A stretch of DNA of 64,000 nt from Mactra quadrangularis. Taxonomy: Eukaryota; Mollusca; Bivalvia; Venerida; Mactridae. Position numbers and translations under genes: made by a program. Within the stretch, counting starts at the first letter, position 1. Each line of letters starts with the position of its first letter. The stretch covers positions 28,399,381 through 28,463,380 of the forward strand of contig CM046304.1 of NCBI GenBank assembly GCA_025267735.1. The letters are read 5' to 3'. This document shows positions 35,101-47,100 of the stretch, piece by piece. Under the pieces are notes generated by a model, which was not told the origin of the DNA, did not search any database, and was given only the letters and a program-made list of their open reading frames with translations.

Positions 35101-38100
35101 CAACTGTTCAAATAAAAGTATGTTTGTGTGGCTACTCAATAAGATTTCACTATCCAACAAAGTATTTTTTTACTTACAAACCGAAAGTTTAACATCCAGA
35201 CTGCGTGTCATTCTTTACACACACATTTGAAAACGAAAAGAGAGTACATATCGTATTCTAGGTCATGCGTTTATTTGTATTTTTGATAATGATCTTGCCC
35301 ACTAAATAGGTGAATAAGCTGATGTATTAACAACATTTTAATGATTTAAACATACCACTTTGATATTTAACATTTATTTAAATAGTGCGTATGCACACGT
35401 TAAATTCAATATAATGATATGTTTATAAAATAAATTAAAATTAGGAAAAATATGGAATTGTAAAAATAATCCACTCCAAAATCAAGGTGTGTAATGAAAC
35501 TGGTTATGTTTATATAAGCTATGTTTACGTGGACGACCTGTGCACGATTTTGATATGCATCTATATCCACCGAGGGTTTGAAGTACATTGTACTTTGTAT
35601 CTATGGGCTGATATTCTTGGAGCTTTATTTATCATTTATCATTTGCTTAAACAATGATTATATTAAAAGCAGAAAACAAATTAACGATTTTGTCTTCATA
35701 CGCTGCACTATATTCTACTGCGTACCAAAATCACCGAATATTTTGATGCGTTGTGCGCCTTAGAATAGAGTTGATACCTTCGGAGCTCATTGAATTGGAA
35801 TTTACGGACCCACAGCCACTGTCACTCAGTTTGTAGAAGATTTCCACCATTTATTGAAGATTTAATTCCTCACTACTCTACATGAATATCTAATCTGTTA
35901 ATAATGGGAGAATTTAGTCTACATCTAGAAGATGTCTCCATTTCTTTGGTCTAGAGCAGCATGTAAATTTTAAAACACATATCCGTGATAACATGTTAGA
36001 TCTTGTACTTACTGAAGTAGTAAATAGTATTCGGGTAAAGAGATGTGATCAGGAACCGTTTTTATCGGATCATTTTGTAGTTAAGATATTAATAAATGTT
36101 GAAAAAAAGAATATTTTGTGCAAATTCTGTAAATTTCGCAATCTCAAAAAAGTCATGAAAAATTTGTTTCTTATTTAAAGACATTACTTTTGATTGTGAA
36201 GATGTAGATTCTTACGTGAATATTTTTGCGTCAAGACTTCAAACCACTCTTGACAAGCATGCTCCAATATTAAAAAAACAAAGATTCATAGGGCTCCAAA
36301 ACCATGGTTTACAGATAATCTAGTGATACTTAAAAGTTCAATGAGAAAACAAGAAAGATTATGCAGAAAAATATGTAAAGCCTGAACAATTCAAAGCTTT
36401 CAAGGTTATGAGCAACCGTTATCATTATGAATTGAATGAGGAAAAGTCAAATCACTTAGTCAAAGATTTCTTGATGCTAAAGGTGATACAAAATATTATA
36501 TAATTTAGTTGCAGAAATGACAGGCGTAAGATCTGATATCCAATGCCGAAATGCCATTCTGATCTCTCCATAGCAGAAAATTTTGCTGATTATTTCTAAA
36601 ATAAAATTTCAAAAGAATCCTTGCTACTCCAACAGAAGGATGAACCTAGTCTTGACCATTTTAAGGATTTCACAATAGAAGAGGTCAGAGATCTTATTAT
36701 ACCAAATCATCTGATCTAGACATATTGCAAAAAAAACACGCTGAAATGTTACTTAAAATAATTATTACCTCTAATTACGCATTTAATAAAAATTCTGTTG
36801 AAACATGGTGGAAAGAGGCAGTTGTTAAGCCTCTTCTCAAGAACGTGAGTCTGGATCTGAAATATTCTAACAATAGACCAGTTAGTGATTTGTCCTTCTT
36901 ATCTACAGTAATTGAAAAGGCCATTTTAAATAGATTGAATACCAAACATTCAGTCTTCATATAGACGTTTTCACTAATGTGAGTCAGCCCTTCTTAGATT
37001 CGTTAATGGCCTACTGGTTGGTATGGAGAAACTAGACGTTACTGCGTTAATAACTATTGATCTGAGTGCTGTATTTGACACTGTTGATCATGAGATTTTA
37101 TTGTAAGTACTTAATAATCAATATGGCCTACGGAACAGTACACTTCACTGGATTGACTCATACCTTCGTCCACGTGCATGTTGAGTCAACGTCAATACTA
37201 GTTCATCATCTCTTCGTCCATTAGATTGCAGTGTTCCACAAGGTAGTTGTTTGAGTCCATGGCTTTATCTTACCTATGCAGGAACCTTAATTGAATGATT
37301 CCATCTGATATATCAGTGCATGGTTTTACAGATGACCACACTGCCAATAAAATATTCTGTCCTAACAATCAGCATTAAGAAGCAAATGCCATATCTGATT
37401 TTAAAAAGTATTCCGTAACTATAAACTCATGGATAATTGAAAATAATTAAAAAATGAACAACTCATATACTGAGTTTATTATTTTTGGAAGCAAAGCACA
37501 GTTGAAAAAATGTTTAACCCAGTTAATCAATATTGCTGGTGAAACTGTAAAATCTGTTTTTTATGTGCTTTTCTTAGTACAACTTTAAGCTTTAAAGATC
37601 ACTTCAAAACAAAAAGAAGAACTGCCATGTTCAATTTTTACATATCAAAAGTATATGAAAATATTTGGATAAATATGCAGCGGAAACACTCGTCCTATTT
37701 TAGGTTTTACCCACATTGATCATGTATGGAATCTCAAAATGTGATCTATGCAAGTTTCATCGAATTCAAAACATGCGTGCCTAACTAGTATTAAGGTTAA
37801 TCATTAGACAGTTCAAAAGATACTTTGTAATCACTGCCCTGGTTACTAGTCAAAGCAATATTAAACTTTAAAATATGTACTTTCATGTACAACTGTTTAA
37901 CTGGAACCGCACCTGCAAATCTGACTGAAATTCTCCAAAAGCATGCACAAAGCAGATCTGGTCCTAGATCTGCGAAACCAAAAGACCATAATTTTGTGAT
38001 ACCAAAAAATAAGAAAAAAAGCATTCAGTGACAGAAGCTTTAGTACAGTGGGTCCCGTGCTATGGAATAAGCTACCAGATGATGTCAAATTATCACCTGC

Positions 38101-41100
38101 TTTGAATGAGTTAAAAAACTATTAGAAAACACACTATTTCTTTACTTTTATGATCTGTATTAAAATTGACTTGCTAGTAAATGCCTTAACATTCAGTGGT
38201 TTTATATATTAAATGATTAATTGAATTCATTATGACGTTAGAATGAGGATTGCCTCGCTTTCTATCATTGCATACCTTGTTTTTATATGTCTGCATTACT
38301 GTTTAAATAAGGGGTCCCTTTAAAGGTGATGTTTCGACACCTTTGGGGATGTACTAAGGACCCTTTAAAGGTGAGATTTCGACGCCTTTAGGAAAATGTC
38401 TGGTTGACAGTGGCGTTATGTTACACTGTTCAGGAAACCAACGTTCAATATTAAATAAATGAAAACATATGTAAATTTAAGTCTAATCATGAAATTTGAG
38501 TGATGTAGGTCCAATAAACTTGAAATATAAAAACTTGAAATATAAAAACTCAATGAAAAAAACAATAAAAAAACAATAAAAAAAAATACTCATTTTTAAT
38601 CATTCATTATTGTTAGTATTCATCGTTTTGTACAACGTTATTGATTATGTAATATAGAAATAGGCGTTTAATCAAATGAAAAATTTTAAGTTAAAGTTTG
38701 ATATGATGTTTGTCCTTCGCTGGCGAAGATGACCATAGTGTATTACGTCTAAATGGGTCTTGTGGGTCCGTTGATGGCTAATCAGACTGATATTTGCCCT
38801 GAGGATACGATCATAACATGGATAAGATGGAGCTGCCAAGTCGATGGAGACAGCACTGGGCTTTCATTTTTCCTGTTTTCTCTTGGCCTCGGTTATCCTT
38901 TTTGCTTCTGCAACATGTGACCCAATTAAAATCTGACGATGCCATGAGGATCTGTCAGTAGCAGTTTCTTCCCAGTTGTTGTGGTCAAAGCCCAAGTCCT
39001 TTTGTGAGGATTTGAGGCTGTCCTTGAAACGTTTTTCTGCCCACCAAGAGATCGTTTACCTTCACAGAGTTAACCATACAGTAGCTGTTTTGGTAACTTA
39101 TCATCAGACATACGGACAACACGCCCTTTCCATCTTGCTTGGGATCTCTTCAGAAGAGTATGTTAGTTTTGGAGTCCAGCACGCTCAAGAAATTCGGTGT
39201 ATGGTACCTTGTCTTGCCATTTGATGTGTAATAGTTTGCGCAGTTAGCTGAGGTGAAAGTGGTTTAGTTGTCTAGCTTGTCTTCTGTAGACTGTCCCTGT
39301 TTGACTGGCATAAAGAAGGGTGGTCATAACCACAGCTTTATATACCTTTAGCTTGGTAGCTAGACTAAGACCTCGTCTTTCCCAAACCTTCTTTCTCAGT
39401 TTTCCAAAGACTTAGCTGGCTTTAGCTATTCTGTTGTTTACTTCAGCATCAGTGGTTGTGTTGCTTGTATGTGTGCTTCCAAGATAGGTTAAGCTTTCTA
39501 CTGCATTGATACGCTGTCTTTTCACCATTATGCAAGTCTCTTTGTGTGTGTCACCTAGTGCTGGTTGGAACATAACCTCAGTCTTCTTTGTGCTGATAGT
39601 TAGTCTGAATTTATCACAGGCGTCTGAGAACCGTTTCATTTCAGCTTGCATTTTTGGCTCAGTGGCGGCATTGAGAGCAGTCATCAGTAACAAGAAAGGA
39701 TCTGATGACAGTTTCTTTCACTTTTGTCACAGCTTGTAGGCGTCTGAGGTTGAATAGTTCACCATCAATTATATATGTGAGGTGGATTCCATCTTCATGT
39801 TAGCATAGCACAGAAGACCATACTGAACAGAGTTGGTGCAAGAACACAACCCTGTTTTACACCATTCGTCTCTGAAAAGGCTGATGATTCATCACTATCG
39901 TCCATAACCTTAGAAGCCGCCCGGCTCAGTTGGTAACACGCAAGTCAACTGATCGAGGGGTCGTAGGTTCGATTCCCGGGCGGGGCATACTTTCGTGGAG
40001 TTTGGTCATGAAATTATTTCTACGGCCATTCTCCCTCCTACCAATGATTTTTAATTATGTAGGACAGTTGTCAGTCACTGACGAAAGTATGTGCTTAGTA
40101 GATGGTTAACAGCTAAATCAAGAGATTTAGCCTTTCCAGTAGGAGTGAGTAGGTTGACTGACCGCCGTTATATGACCTATAAGATGTGTTGCTACGGCGT
40201 TAAACCCAACAAAACAACCAAAAAACCATAACCTGAACTATCATACTACCATACCATCATGAAACTGACGTAAAGTAGAGATGAACTTATCTGGACAGCC
40301 AATCTTTTATGATTTTCCATAAGCCATTCCTGCTGACAGTGTCAAAAGCCTTTGTGAGGTCGACAAATGTGATGAGGAGCTCTCTATGCTGCTCCATTGA
40401 CTTTCCTTGTAACTGACGAGCTGCGAAGATCATGTCTGAAGTTCCTCGTTCCGCGTGAAAGCCAAATTGTCTCTCTGGAAGGATGTCTTTTTCCAAGTGA
40501 TAAAGAGCCTGTTAAGCATCAGTTTAAGTTTAGGTTGAAAAAGATAGACAGATTACATAGATTCTTTAATGGCCTCCCTTAAGGACAGCTATCATACATA
40601 CAGAACATATATACATTGACAAAAATAAACGTGAAGGACTACATATACATAATATTAAATAAAATTAAAGTAATGTACGTTTTTAATTGTATACTAAAGT
40701 AAATTAATAGTGTCCAGTGTCAGTTAGTTATATAAATGTGTACATGTACATGTATATGATGAAATCAATGATGCCTTATATTTATGTAATGGACATGCAA
40801 TACTCTATGTAAAAACAAAACACTATGAGTTCATCATGTATATGTACAGGTGGTAAGTCTATACCAGGAAGAAGTTCACTAACTTGCTGCCTGGGTTCCT
40901 TCACAATAAGTTTGCGATATTCATTAATACCCATGCTTACTGTCACTTACACCCAGAATAATTCTCTAATTTGTTCATATTTTATGCTATAAATATTTCA
41001 AGAAGTTTTATTCCATTTTTTCACCGCTATGGCGATAAATAGGTATTGTACGGTATTGTACGATCATTTAATAAATACCAATGGTCGACTATTATTATTA

Positions 41101-44100
41101 CTGTTCCGAGAATAATGCAGGGACATCTTCATTTCTGTGTTTATTTAAAGTCGCATGGACTATATTTTATGTGATGTCACAGAAATAATAGTCTAATTTT
41201 GCTTGTACATTTTTTCCTTAAGATAGTGGTCTGCAAATATACGCAGAAACACACAAGCTATAACAAATATATAAAAACGACAAAATGAACGCCTTTTCGC
41301 TAGAGAAGAGTTAAGTGTTAATTCGAGTAAAAAGTGTAAGTGAACAACAATACATAAAGAATCGTTGGCTAAAGGGAGTTACTATAAATAAATAATTGTA
41401 AATAAACATGGCAATAACTTAAAAAAACACGTTAATACGGAAGATACACACACCACACTTTATTTACACCAGGCACAGCTTCTACTAAACTTGTGTCAGT
41501 AATACATTAATGTATTATATTTTAGTTTCCAGATAAGCCTGGAAAGCCTAGTGAACTTGTTGATGATTGTAACATTACTCCAGACAGAATCATGCATACT
41601 CTATGTGTAGTCATTGACGGAACAAAGTTTGAAGTTCAAAGTGAACAAAATCTAAAAGATTTGAGAGATATTTTTAAAGAGGCACACACCCAAGGTAATG
41701 TTTATATTATTGTTTTATTAGCATCATTACAGTTTAAATAAAGTTTTCCATCTATATATGATATTATGTCTTTATACAGAAATTTGTATTGTATTTGTAG
41801 TACTTTCCTAATGATTATATCTAACTGTTAACTGGTGTTTGGTTTATATAACATCTGATATTATTATTTGTTGTTAATATCATATCGTAATGTAAGGTTT
41901 AGATTAAGCGTTTTCATTTTTTAAATTGTATTTATGCATGCTGTGAGAAAGAGAAAATCACTTTAAAGTCTACAATAAACTAGAGCTGGGATTTTATATA
42001 ACAGGGATTTGTAACGACATAGATTTTCATCAAATTTCACTGTCTTCGCTTTTATTTCGACATATCCGGAAAACAAGTATAACAAGTTTAAATAAAGATA
42101 TCCACATGCAATTTTGTACCAGTACCATTAAAATTGACATAAAGATTAGGAAAATGTGTTTCTAGATGATTTTGAGGTAAATTACGCTCACAGACTGTTT
42201 CACAAAACAATGCATTTTCCCGGTGATCCGTCATTTTTAGCCCCATATTACATCAACTGAGGTAATATTTTCGGTCATAAACTGCATAATATTTTGTCCA
42301 AAACTTCAGAAACATTCACAAGTTGCATAGAAGACATGTACAAAACATAAATCAAGTTTTTAAACTCTTGAATAGTTTGTACAACCTGCTTCAGCCAGTT
42401 ATAGACAGTGACGACCGTGAAAATTCAAAAAAGCACTTCGTTACAAATCCCTGTTATATAGAATCCCTGACTAGAGTGATACATATAACATACGTCAACG
42501 TCTGTTACAACATTACAAGTCATGTGCATTTGCAACTTGCTTTTATAATAGAGCATGAGACTGGAGGGTGTCCCTTAAATGTAAAATTTAGATGCTTTGA
42601 AATCTGTATTGCTTGTCAAATTCCATTTGCACTATCTAAAGACATTATGATTTTTTAATTCAGGGATTCTTGTCTGTATAATTGTTACACACGTCGAAAA
42701 CGTGTGTAAATATGTTCAGAACTCTCTAGATAATATTAAGAGGAGTGTAAAGGTTAACAACCTTATGGTGAAAATAAGCGAGACATCAGGAATTGGCTTA
42801 GATGATATATTTCCTGTTATTAACTATACTGATGAAAAGTCCATCGACGAAGTTAAAGACATGCTGGCACTGAGGGCATTATCAAAAATGGTTGAACATG
42901 CGAGGGAATTTGTAGCGCAAAATATTGGTAAATACATGTACTGAAAATTGATGTTTTTCAGGTAAATTGTAAAAATGAATTTTCTTGATCCCTTTTGGAA
43001 CGATGTCAAAACATCGTTCCAATGGTAGCAAGAAAGTATAAGATTACACTTCACGCTTCAACAAGTTTCAACATAGACAAAGAGGCGTAGTTCAGGCGTG
43101 ACACTCATTAAAATCTCATTATAATAAAAAACTACGCCGGCTTGTGTTGTCGGTCGTTAAAATTATTCACAAATGTATATTATCTAGATTTTCCTAACAC
43201 CAGGTGGCGCTATAAAATCCACATTCTCGCTTCAACATAGACTCCGCCTTCAATACCTTAATGTCTTGGACGGAGCTTGTCGTTTAAAAGGTTAAACAAA
43301 TTGCAGGAAGCGTTTAAATTTTATACATTCAAGAATTATATATATTTAACATTACGATAGCGAAACGCAGAAGTGTTGTGTAAAACCATGATATTTATAT
43401 TAAACATTAATTCGGATAGACAAAACATTGAGCTAATTTCTCCACGATTTATATGAGCGACTCACTAACTATCTAACGCTGTATGCGAAAGTAAACAACT
43501 TACATGCCCAGAGTGAAAATCCGCCCTCCAAAATATTTAATCGAGTAAATATTGGTCGCGTTCTCGTATCGTTTCGTAACTCAAATATAGTTTCTATGCA
43601 CCACATTAGCTTTTTCCTATATTGTATAAACTTGTATCAGTCAGTAATTCAAGCTCATGTAGAGTCAATTTAATAATTTTTTGCAGCGATCAAAATTAAT
43701 TTTAGTCATTTGTTTGGTAAATAATTTTAACTTGTTTGTAGTTTTGAATGGAAATTGATAAAAACAATATAAGATGTGGCAGCATTTTCCAAACCTTTTG
43801 GTATTTATGTATTTATTTATTGGATTTAACGCCGTATCAGCACATGTTAGGTCATTTCACGGCGTCCTAACCTAGCTTTCCTGGACCCTTGTCTGTAACC
43901 AGTACTCACCTACCCTTCCACACGGCCGGAAACTTCTCCATATTATCTTATCAATGGAGGAAAATTGACATTATTGTCTAAGTTTCATGGAAGGGTATAA
44001 CCTCCCCGGTTGGGATTCGACCCTTACCCCCCTCAGGACACAAGATTCCAAATCCCGACACGCTACCAATTGCGCTTTCGACCCGGGTCAAACCTTTTGA

Positions 44101-47100
44101 TATTTGATTGCAATGACATACATGTATTCATCGTGTCTAGTTAGACGTGTGCATACTTAATTAAGATATCTAAAAGAAGCTACGTCTACTTAACTTTGAA
44201 GGGACGTTACTATGGATTTATGTGATAGAAGTTATGCCTCTTTACTGTTTATATTAATTGGTTATTATTCTTTGAGTGATTTATAGTTCTGTTATATTAG
44301 CCTGTCACAACTTAAATAATTACACGGTTTTGAATTTGTTGTTTTGAACTTGTTTTTTCAACTATATTCAAAATTGCTACATATATGGTTAGATCATCAA
44401 TAATTAATATGGATGGGCGGCTCAATGGTTTAAAAGAAGATAAATACTAACACATTCACTGAGGGTGTAATTATTCAAGTTGTGACAGGTTAATGTAATA
44501 GAACTAGATTATGTTTGATAAAGTAAGATATCCCTTGCCATGAGCAAAACACTCGAAAAGTCTATTGCTGTCCTTGGACTGCTCTTGTTAAATGATATTA
44601 ATTGATACTTAATACATTATTTTATAGATAAAATTGCAGCACAAGTTTGATATTTTGACATTATTATGATTATAAATAAGTTCAGGACATCGTTCCCCCA
44701 GCACTCCAGTGCTTTGATTATATTACGCCGCTTATAAATACATGTAAATACGGCGGAAACTGACCTAATGTTACTCTTTGGGCATTTGTCTTATCAGTAT
44801 TGTCTTTCCCTCTCACAAAGACCCTAATTCCTCCCTGCAGGGATAAATATATTATTATTTTTGGAAGCATGTTTATTGTCAAATCTCTGTAACCTATGAT
44901 GGCTTGTACATGTACAGAGGAATAGAATAAATTGTGAAAAGTAGAGTTATCTTAACGACTTACATTATGACTTACACAATGTTAGACAATAAGGATGTTA
45001 CCGGAGCATAATTATATCGTTTTCTGTTTACAGGACGCATTAAGGTAAGCATCTGCATATTTCTATTCTAGTATTGTTATTAGTTATTCTTAATTTGTGG
45101 CTTTTGTCAACATTTATCCACTGACTTTAGCGTTAGCTTTACCCGGCAACAGTTTTCATGAAAACCAAAATTGTGAACGACGTGATGATAAATTCAATTA
45201 AAGCGCTAAAAGCACTGAAGTTGTTCAACATAAAAAAATATTTTGCTTCGGTCACTTGTTGTGCTTAAATTTGTAGAATATGATACCTGAAACATAGACT
45301 GCAGATCTCTCGTGGTACGAAATATATCTTCAAAACTGTGCCATTTGAACTTGTTGATTCAACATGAAGATCCAATGTCATTCATTACACAGACCTTTGA
45401 AAACGAAAATAAAATACGGCTATGTACTAGTATATATACCCATTGAGGTTTAAACACTACTTGTACCTATGTATTAGTATTCCTGTTATTAGCCAGCATT
45501 TATTACAATTAAATAATAATATTATTTTTTAAAAAAATACTTACATTTAATGTGATACGCAGCACGACTTCCTGTTCTCCTATTACTTAACCTTAAAATA
45601 ATAAATTCGTGAATTTACGGAGATTTCATACGGGAATTCACGACTATGCATACAGTGCATGTTTTATGTTGCCAAATTATATTTGTTTAATTTAAACATT
45701 TCTTTGTAATACACATGCTTTATAGTGTTGAGTTCCTTTATGGACCTCAAAAGTAGTTTTTGTTGTTAGGTTTAACAACTATAATCAAATGTTTCAACAT
45801 ACATGCTAAATAAGATACTCTATTATATACAGATAGAATATATACAAGCAAAATTGAAAACTGTGGAAGGAAATGGATTGAACATATTGTGTGTTGGAAG
45901 GGTTAATGTAGGAAAGTCTTTCTTTATTGATTCAATTATGTCTACGTTCAAGAAAGATCTAATTCATAGAGCCAGTGGAGGTAAAAAAAGAAATGAAGCA
46001 TTATCCTTAGTTCCTGACACAAAACTGGTATTTTGTTTATTTATATATTTGTATTTGTACAATTGCACAATTTCGATGAGGAATATGAAATGTAATGTTT
46101 AATGATAGTGGCAGTAAGCAATTCTGGTGATAAAACAAAAATGTGTTAATCATTATGTCATTCATAAACCGTTTTTTGCTATTTTATTTATCAAAGAGCT
46201 TTTGATACCGTTAATAGAGATGCAAACAGGCATCCATTGTAAAATGAACAATATGATTAAACGTATTATAATGATGTACAATCTTGTATCAAGTTTTCAA
46301 GTACTATTGAGCTTACTGATTTTTTAAAAAAAACCAATGTGAACCTTTGTCTCCATTATTATTCATTATGTTTATAATTGACATTGTTGATTGTTTTATT
46401 GTGAACGCATTGACTGAAAAAGATTTAAAGTTTTTATCAATGTACACGATTCTGTTTGTTGATGATATTGCTTTTACTGAAAAGTGGGGTTTAAAAGTTA
46501 TCGTAAATAAGACAAAGGAAGTATTTTTGAAAACAAAAGATTAAATAACCATCCTAATTTTTTATAAATGGGTGTAACTAGAAATGGTTGATAATTTTAT
46601 ATACCTAGGAATTATTTTTTCATACAATGGTATAATGGTATTACCAGTGAAACACTAATTGAACAAGCAAATTCGTTGAATTAATATCCCCCGCCGAGTA
46701 CTTGTTTTTACTAACACAACAACTGGAGACATAAGGCTTTATTAATAAATATAAAAATCCATAAAACCATAATAGGGAACATACATAACTCCATGTTTAA
46801 AATTATCAGGACATGCCAATCAGATGCAAATTTCTTTTCTGTATTGATGGTTTCCATAAAATCTTGTTGAAATCAATCCAGCTGTTGCAAACAAATAGCA
46901 ATATTTCTCTATTCGAACACTGCACAATTAATCAAGGGCAATAACTCTGAGCTGAAAGGTCTGACCAGAACAAGGTGACGATATGCGCGTCTCCTCTAGA
47001 TATTGATGATTCCCAAAAAGTTTCGTTGAATTCCAGCCATTAGTTGCAGAGAAATAGCGCAGAATTTTTTTTCCTCTATTATGCATACTGCATAACTAAT

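Noticed and set aside
45803..45832. ATG at 45803 as sure start of a separate second GTPase gene
   Set aside because: Possible, but the acceptor at 45832 and the phase-matched microexon upstream favour an internal exon; kept as the alternative.
46347..46544. 65-codon frame as a protein-coding gene
   Set aside because: An RT fragment with VDD in place of ADD and no intact flanks; a relic.
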